Below are positions 1-9,000 of a stretch of 64,000 bases of DNA, piece after piece. The notes beneath the pieces were generated by a model. The model was not told the origin of the DNA. It did no database searches and saw nothing but the letters and a program-made list of their open reading frames with translations. The position numbers and the translations under genes are program-made. The stretch is from Loxodes magnus (lineage: Eukaryota > Ciliophora > Karyorelictea > Loxodida > Loxodidae). The stretch's first letter is position 1; every line of letters begins with the position of its first letter. The DNA lies in assembly GCA_946699065.1 (NCBI GenBank), contig CAMPDV010000858.1, forward strand, positions 103,950-167,949, written 5' to 3'.

Positions 1-2
1 TC

Positions 3-3000
3 ATCGTATCGGGAAGCAGAGATAAGACGGTGAGACTATGGAACGTCAAGACAGGTACCTGTAAGACCATGAGTGGTCACACAGATTATGTAAATGCAGT
101 GGCTATATCCAGTGATTCAGAGTTCATCGTATCGGGAAGTAGAGATAAGACGGTGAGACTATGGGACGTCAAGACAGGTACCTGTAAGACCATGAGTGGT
201 CACACAGATTCTGTAAGATCTGTGGTTATGTCCAGTGATTCAGAGTTCATCGTATCGGGAAGTAGAGATAAGACGGTGAGACTATGGAACGTCAAGACAG
301 GTACCTGTAAGACCATGAGTGGTCACACAGATTATTTAAATGCAGTGGCTATATCCAGTGATTCAGAGTTCATCGTATCGGGAAGTGATGATAAGACGGT
401 GAGACTATGGGACGTCAAGACAGGTACCTGTAAGACCATGAGTGGTCACACAGATTATGTAAATGCAGTGGCTATATCCAGTGATTCAGAGTTCATCGTA
501 TCGGGAAGCAGAGATAAGACGGTGAGACTATGGAACGTCAAGACAGGTACCTGTAAGACCATGAGTGGTCACACAGATTATGTAAATGCAGTGGCTATAT
601 CCAGTGATTCAGAGTTCATCGTATCGGGAAGTAGAGATAAGACGGTGAGACTATGGAACGTCAAGACAGGTACCTGTAAGACCATGAGTGGTCACACAGA
701 TTATGTAAATGCAGTGGCTATATCCAGTGATTCAGAGTTCATCGTATCGGGAAGTAGAGATAAGACGGTGAGACTATGGGACGTCAAGACAGGTACCTGT
801 AAGACCATGAGTGGTCACACAGATTCTGTAAGATCTGTGGCTATATCCAGTGATTCAGAGTTCATCGTATCGGGAAGTTATGATAATACGGTGAGACTAT
901 GGGACGTCAAGACAGGTACCTGTAAGACCATGAGTGGTCACACAGATTATGTAAATGCAGTGGCTATATCCAGTGATTCAGAGTTCATCGTATCGGGAAG
1001 CAGAGATAAGACGGTGAGACTATGGGACGTCAAGACAGGTACCTGTAAGACCATGAGTGGTCACACAGATTATGTAAGATCTGTGGTTATGTCCAGTGAT
1101 TCAGAGTTCATCGTATCGGGAAGTGATGATAAGACGGTGAGACTATGGGACGTCAAGACAGGTACCTGTAAGACCATGAGTGGTCACACAGATTATGTAA
1201 ATGCAGTGGCTATATCCAGTGATTCAGAGTTCATCGTATCGGGAAGTTATGATTATACGGTGAGACTATGGGACGTCAAGACAGGTACCTGTAAGACCAT
1301 GAGTGGTCACACAGATTATGTAAGATCTGTGGTTATGTCCAGTGATTCAGAGTTCATCGTATCGGGAAGTAGAGATAAGACGGTGAGACTATGGGACGTC
1401 AAGACAGGTACCTGTAAGACCATGAGTGGTCACACAGATTATGTAAGATCTGTGGTTATGTCCAGTGATTCAGAGTTCATCGTATCGGGAAGTTATGATA
1501 ATACGGTGAGACTATGGAACGTCAAGACAGGTACCTGTAAGACCATGAGTGGTCACACAGATTATGTAAATGCAGTGGTTATGTCCAGTGATTCAGAGTT
1601 CATCGTATCGGGAAGTAGAGATAAGACGGTGAGACTATGGAACGTCAAGACAGGTACCTGTAAGACCATGAGTGGTCACACAGATTATGTAAATGCAGTG
1701 GCTATATCCAGTGATTCAGAGTTCATCGTATCGGGAAGTAGAGATAAGACGGTGAGACTATGGGACGTCAAGACAGGTACCTGTAAGACCATGAGTGGTC
1801 ACACAGATTATGTAAATGCAGTGGCTATATCCAGTGATTCAGAGTTCATCGTATCGGGAAGTGATGATAAGACGGTGAGACTATGGGACGTCAAGACAGG
1901 TACCTGTAAGACCATGAGTGGTCACACAGATTCTGTAAGATCTGTGGTTATGTCCAGTGATTCAGAGTTCATCGTATCGGGAAGTAGAGATAAGACGGTG
2001 AGACTATGGGACGTCAAGACAGGTACCTGTAAGACCATGAGTGGTCACACAGATTATGTAAATGCAGTGGCTATATCCAGTGATTCAGAGTTCATCGTAT
2101 CGGGAAGTAGAGATAAGACGGTGAGACTATGGGACGTCAAGACAGGTACCTGTAAGACCATGAGTGGTCACACAGATTATGTAAATGCAGTGGCTATATC
2201 CAGTGATTCAGAGTTCATCGTATCGGGAAGTGATGATAAGACGGTGAGACTATGGGACGTCAAGACAGGTACCTGTAAGACCATGAGTGGTCACACAGAT
2301 TCTGTAAGATCTGTGGTTATGTCCAGTGATTCAGAGTTCATCGTATCGGGAAGTGATGATAAGACGGTGAGACTATGGGACGTCAAGACAGGTACCTGTA
2401 AGACCATGAGTGGTCACACAGATTATGTAAATGCAGTGGCTATATCCAGTGATTCAGAGTTCATCGTATCGGGAAGTAGAGATAAGACGGTGAGACTATG
2501 GGACGTCAAGACAGGTACCTGTAAGACCATGAGTGTTCACAAAGATTGAGTATCATCTGTGGTTATGTCCAGTGATTCAGAGTTCATCGTATCGGGAAGT
2601 AGAGATAAGACGGTGAGACTATGGGACGTCAAGACAGGTACCTGTAAGACCATGAGTGGTCACACAGATTATGTAAGATCTGTGGTTATGTCCAGTGATT
2701 CAGAGTTCATCGTATCGGGAAGTTATGATAATACGGTGAGACTATGGAACGTCAAGACAGGTACCTGTAAGACCATGAGTGGTCACACAGATTATGTAAA
2801 TGCAGTGGTTATGTCCAGTGATTCAGAGTTCATCGTATCGGGAAGTAGAGATAAGACGGTGAGACTATGGAACGTCAAGACAGGTACCTGTAAGACCATG
2901 AGTGGTCACACAGATTATTTAAATGCAGTGGCTATATCCAGTGATTCAGAGTTCATCGTATCGGGAAGTTATGATAATACGGTGAGACTATGGGACGTCA

Positions 3001-6000
3001 AGACAGGTACCTGTAAGACCATGAGTGGTCACACAGATTATGTAAATGCAGTGGCTATATCCAGTGATTCAGAGTTCATCGTATCGGGAAGTGATGATAA
3101 GACGGTGAGACTATGGGACGTCAAGACAGGTACCTGTAAGACCATGAGTGGTCACACAGATTCTGTAAGATCTGTGGTTATGTCCAGTGATTCAGAGTTC
3201 ATCGTATCGGGAAGTGATGATAAGACGGTGAGACTATGGGACGTCAAGACAGGTACCTGTAAGACCATGAGTGTTCACAAAGATTGAGTATCATCTGTGG
3301 TTATGTCCAGTGATTCAGAGTTCATCGTATCGGGAAGTAGAGATAAGACGGTGAGACTATGGGACGTCAAGACAGGTACCTGTAAGACCATGAGTGGTCA
3401 CAAAGATTGAGTATCATCTGTGGCTATATCCAGTGATTCAGAGTTCATCGTATCGGGAAGTAGAGATAAGACGGTGAGACTATGGGACGTCAAGACAGGT
3501 ACCTGTAAGACCATGAGTGGTCACACAGATTCTGTAAGATCTGTGGTTATGTCCAGTGATTCAGAGTTCATCGTATCGGGAAGTAGAGATAAGACGGTGA
3601 GACTATGGGACGTCAAGACAGGTACCTGTAAGACCATGAGTGTTCACAAAGATTGAGTATCATCTGTGGTTATGTCCAGTGATTCAGAGTTCATCGTATC
3701 GGGAAGTAGAGATAAGACGGTGAGACTATGGGACGTCAAGACAGGTACCTGTAAGACCATGAGTGGTCACACAGATTCTGTAAGATCTGTGGCTATATCC
3801 AGTGATTCAGAGTTCATCGTATCGGGAAGTAGAGATAAGACGGTGAGACTATGGGACGTCAAGACAGGTACCTGTAAGACCATGAGTGGTCACACAGATT
3901 ATGTAAATGCAGTGGCTATATCCAGTGATTCAGAGTTCATCGTATCGGGAAGTTATGATAATACGGTGAGACTATGGGACGTCAAGACAGGTACCTGTAA
4001 GACCATGAGTGGTCACACAGATTATGTAAATGCAGTGGCTATATCCAGTGATTCAGAGTTCATCGTATCGGGAAGTAGAGATAAGACGGTGAGACTATGG
4101 GACGTCAAGACAGGTACCTGTAAGACCATGAGTGGTCACACAGATTCTGTAAGATCTGTGGCTATATCCAGTGATTCAGAGTTCATCGTATCGGGAAGTT
4201 ATGATAATACGGTGAGACTATGGAACGTCAAGACAGGTACCTGTAAGACCATGAGTGGTCACACAGATTATGTAAATGCAGTGGCTATATCCAGTGATTC
4301 AGAGTTCATCGTATCGGGAAGTAGAGATAAGACGGTGAGACTATGGGACGTCAAGACAGGTACCTGTAAGACCATGAGTGGTCACACAGATTATGTAAAT
4401 GCAGTGACTATATCCAGTGATTCAGAGTTCATCGTATCGGGAAGTGATGATAAGACGGTGAGACTATGGGACGTCAAGACAGGTACATGTAAGACCATGA
4501 GTGGTCACACAGATTCTGTAAGATCTGTGGTTATGTCCAGTGATTCAGAGTTCATCGTATCGGGAAGTAGAGATAAGACGGTGAGACTATGGGACGTCAA
4601 GACAGGTACCTGTAAGACCATGAGTGTTCACAAAGATTGAGTATCATCTGTGGTTATGTCCAGTGATTCAGAGTTCATCGTATCGGGAAGTAGAGATAAG
4701 ACGGTGAGACTATGGGACGTCAAGACAGGTACCTGTAAGACCATGAGTGGTCACACAGATTCTGTAAGATCTGTGGCTATATCCAGTGATTCAGAGTTCA
4801 TCGTATCGGGAAGTTATGATAATACGGTGAGACTATGGGACGTCAAGACAGGTACCTGTAAGACCATGAGTGGTCACACAGATTCTGTAAGATCTGTGGT
4901 TATGTCCAGTGATTCAGAGTTCATCGTATCGGGAAGTAGAGATAAGACGGTGAGACTATGGAACGTCAAGACAGGTACCTGTAAGACCATGAGTGGTCAC
5001 ACAGATTATTTAAATGCAGTGGCTATATCCAGTGATTCAGAGTTCATCGTATCGGGAAGCAGAGATAAGACGGTGAGACTATGGAACGTCAAGACAGGTA
5101 CCTGTAAGACCATGAGTGGTCACACAGATTATGTAAATGCAGTGGCTATATCCAGTGATTCAGAGTTCATCGTATCGGGAAGTAGAGATAAGACGGTGAG
5201 ACTATGGGACGTCAAGACAGGTACCTGTAAGACCATGAGTGGTCACAAAGATTGAGTATCATCTGTGGCTATATCCAGTGATTCAGAGTTCATCGTATCG
5301 GGAAGTAGAGATAAGACGGTGAGACTATGGGACGTCAAGACAGGTACCTGTAAGACCATGAGTGGTCACACAGATTCTGTAAGATCTGTGGTTATGTCCA
5401 GTGATTCAGAGTTCATCGTATCGGGAAGTAGAGATAAGACGGTGAGACTATGGAACGTCAAGACAGGTACCTGTAAGACCATGAGTGTTCACAAAGATTG
5501 AGTATCATCTGTGGTTATGTCCAGTGATTCAGAGTTCATCGTATCGGGAAGTAGAGATAAGACGGTGAGACTATGGGACGTCAAGACAGGTACCTGTAAG
5601 ACCATGAGTGGTCACACAGATTCTGTAAGATCTGTGGCTATATCCAGTGATTCAGAGTTCATCGTATCGGGAAGTAGAGATAAGACGGTGAGACTATGGG
5701 ACGTCAAGACAGGTACCTGTAAGACCATGAGTGGTCACACAGATTATGTAAATGCAGTGGCTATATCCAGTGATTCAGAGTTCATCGTATCGGGAAGTTA
5801 TGATAATACGGTGAGACTATGGGACGTCAAGACAGGTACCTGTAAGACCATGAGTGGTCACACAGATTATGTAAATGCAGTGGCTATATCCAGTGATTCA
5901 GAGTTCATCGTATCGGGAAGTAGAGATAAGACGGTGAGACTATGGGACGTCAAGACAGGTACCTGTAAGACCATGAGTGGTCACACAGATTCTGTAAGAT

Positions 6001-9000
6001 CTGTGGCTATATCCAGTGATTCAGAGTTCATCGTATCGGGAAGTTATGATAATACGGTGAGACTATGGAACGTCAAGACAGGTACCTGTAAGACCATGAG
6101 TGGTCACACAGATTATGTAAATGCAGTGGCTATATCCAGTGATTCAGAGTTCATCGTATCGGGAAGTAGAGATAAGACGGTGAGACTATGGGACGTCAAG
6201 ACAGGTACCTGTAAGACCATGAGTGGTCACACAGATTATGTAAATGCAGTGACTATATCCAGTGATTCAGAGTTCATCGTATCGGGAAGTGATGATAAGA
6301 CGGTGAGACTATGGGACGTCAAGACAGGTACATGTAAGACCATGAGTGGTCACACAGATTCTGTAAGATCTGTGGTTATGTCCAGTGATTCAGAGTTCAT
6401 CGTATCGGGAAGTAGAGATAAGACGGTGAGACTATGGGACGTCAAGACAGGTACCTGTAAGACCATGAGTGTTCACAAAGATTGAGTATCATCTGTGGTT
6501 ATGTCCAGTGATTCAGAGTTCATCGTATCGGGAAGTAGAGATAAGACGGTGAGACTATGGGACGTCAAGACAGGTACCTGTAAGACCATGAGTGGTCACA
6601 CAGATTCTGTAAGATCTGTGGCTATATCCAGTGATTCAGAGTTCATCGTATCGGGAAGTTATGATAATACGGTGAGACTATGGGACGTCAAGACAGGTAC
6701 CTGTAAGACCATGAGTGGTCACACAGATTCTGTAAGATCTGTGGTTATGTCCAGTGATTCAGAGTTCATCGTATCGGGAAGTAGAGATAAGACGGTGAGA
6801 CTATGGAACGTCAAGACAGGTACCTGTAAGACCATGAGTGGTCACACAGATTATTTAAATGCAGTGGCTATATCCAGTGATTCAGAGTTCATCGTATCGG
6901 GAAGCAGAGATAAGACGGTGAGACTATGGAACGTCAAGACAGGTACCTGTAAGACCATGAGTGGTCACACAGATTATGTAAATGCAGTGGCTATATCCAG
7001 TGATTCAGAGTTCATCGTATCGGGAAGTAGAGATAAGACGGTGAGACTATGGGACGTCAAGACAGGTACCTGTAAGACCATGAGTGGTCACAAAGATTGA
7101 GTATCATCTGTGGCTATATCCAGTGATTCAGAGTTCATCGTATCGGGAAGTAGAGATAAGACGGTGAGACTATGGGACGTCAAGACAGGTACCTGTAAGA
7201 CCATGAGTGGTCACACAGATTCTGTAAGATCTGTGGTTATGTCCAGTGATTCAGAGTTCATCGTATCGGGAAGTAGAGATAAGACGGTGAGACTATGGAA
7301 CGTCAAGACAGGTACCTGTAAGACCATGAGTGGTCACACAGATTATTTAAATGCAGTGGCTATATCCAGTGATTCAGAGTTCATCGTATCGGGAAGCAGA
7401 GATAAGACGGTGAGACTATGGAACGTCAAGACAGGTACCTGTAAGACCATGAGTGGTCACACAGATTATGTAAATGCAGTGGCTATATCCAGTGATTCAG
7501 AGTTCATCGTATCGGGAAGTAGAGATAAGACGGTGAGACTATGGAACGTCAAGACAGGTACCTGTAAGACCATGAGTGGTCACACAGATTATGTAAATGC
7601 AGTGGCTATATCCAGTGATTCAGAGTTCATCGTATCGGGAAGTAGAGATAAGACGGTGAGACTATGGGACGTCAAGACAGGTACCTGTAAGACCATGAGT
7701 GGTCACACAGATTCTGTAAGATCTGTGGCTATATCCAGTGATTCAGAGTTCATCGTATCGGGAAGTTATGATAATACGGTGAGACTATGGGACGTCAAGA
7801 CAGGTACCTGTAAGACCATGAGTGGTCACACAGATTATGTAAATGCAGTGGCTATATCCAGTGATTCAGAGTTCATCGTATCGGGAAGTAGAGATAAGAC
7901 GGTGAGACTATGGGACGTCAAGACAGGTACCTGTAAGACCATGAGTGGTCACACAGATTCTGTAAGATCTGTGGCTATATCCAGTGATTCAGAGTTCATC
8001 GTATCGGGAAGTTATGATAATACGGTGAGACTATGGGACGTCAAGACAGGTACCTGTAAGACCATGAGTGGTCACACAGATTATGTAAATGCAGTGGCTA
8101 TATCCAGTGATTCAGAGTTCATCGTATCGGGAAGTAGAGATAAGACGGTGAGACTATGGGACGTCAAGACAGGTACCTGTAAGACCATGAGTGGTCACAC
8201 AGATTCTGTAAGATCTGTGGCTATATCCAGTGATTCAGAGTTCATCGTATCGGGAAGTTATGATAATACGGTGAGACTATGGGACGTCAAGACAGGTACC
8301 TGTAAGACCATGAGTGGTCACAAAGATTGAGTATCATCTGTGGTTATGTCCAGTGATTCAGAGTTCATCGTATCGGGAAGCAGAGATAAGACGGTGAGAC
8401 TATGGAACGTCAAGACAGGTACCTGTAAGACCATGAGTGGTCACACAGATTATGTAAATGCAGTGGCTATATCCAGTGATTCAGAGTTCATCGTATCGGG
8501 AAGTAGAGATAAGACGGTGAGACTATGGAACGTCAAGACAGGTACCTGTAAGACCATGAGTGGTCACACAGATTCTGTAAGATCTGTGGTTATGTCCAGT
8601 GATTCAGAGTTCATCGTATCGGGAAGTAGAGATAAGACGGTGAGACTATGGAACGTCAAGACAGGTACCTGTAAGACCATGAGTGGTCACACAGATTATT
8701 TAAATGCAGTGGCTATATCCAGTGATTCAGAGTTCATCGTATCGGGAAGCAGAGATAAGACGGTGAGACTATGGAACGTCAAGACAGGTACCTGTAAGAC
8801 CATGAGTGGTCACACAGATTATGTAAATGCAGTGGCTATATCCAGTGATTCAGAGTTCATCGTATCGGGAAGTAGAGATAAGACGGTGAGACTATGGAAC
8901 GTCAAGACAGGTACCTGTAAGACCATGAGTGGTCACACAGATTCTGTAAGATCTGTGGCTATATCCAGTGATTCAGAGTTCATCGTATCGGGAAGTAGAG

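Larger units (their letters stand above)
3310..7325 (+). repeat. 15-unit (1,845-bp) tandem duplication
   Basis: About 3,310-5,480 is repeated as about 5,155-7,325 with an exact shift of 1,845 bp. The only difference I found is Asp/Asn at codon 23 near 3,611/5,456. HKD-TGA units (3,408/5,253, 3,654/5,499, 4,638/6,483, 5,253/7,098) and the ACA marker (4,483/6,328) fall at matching places. The duplication is missing from the paralogous tract in region C, so it arose in A or was lost in C after the two separated. Confidence 0.88.
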
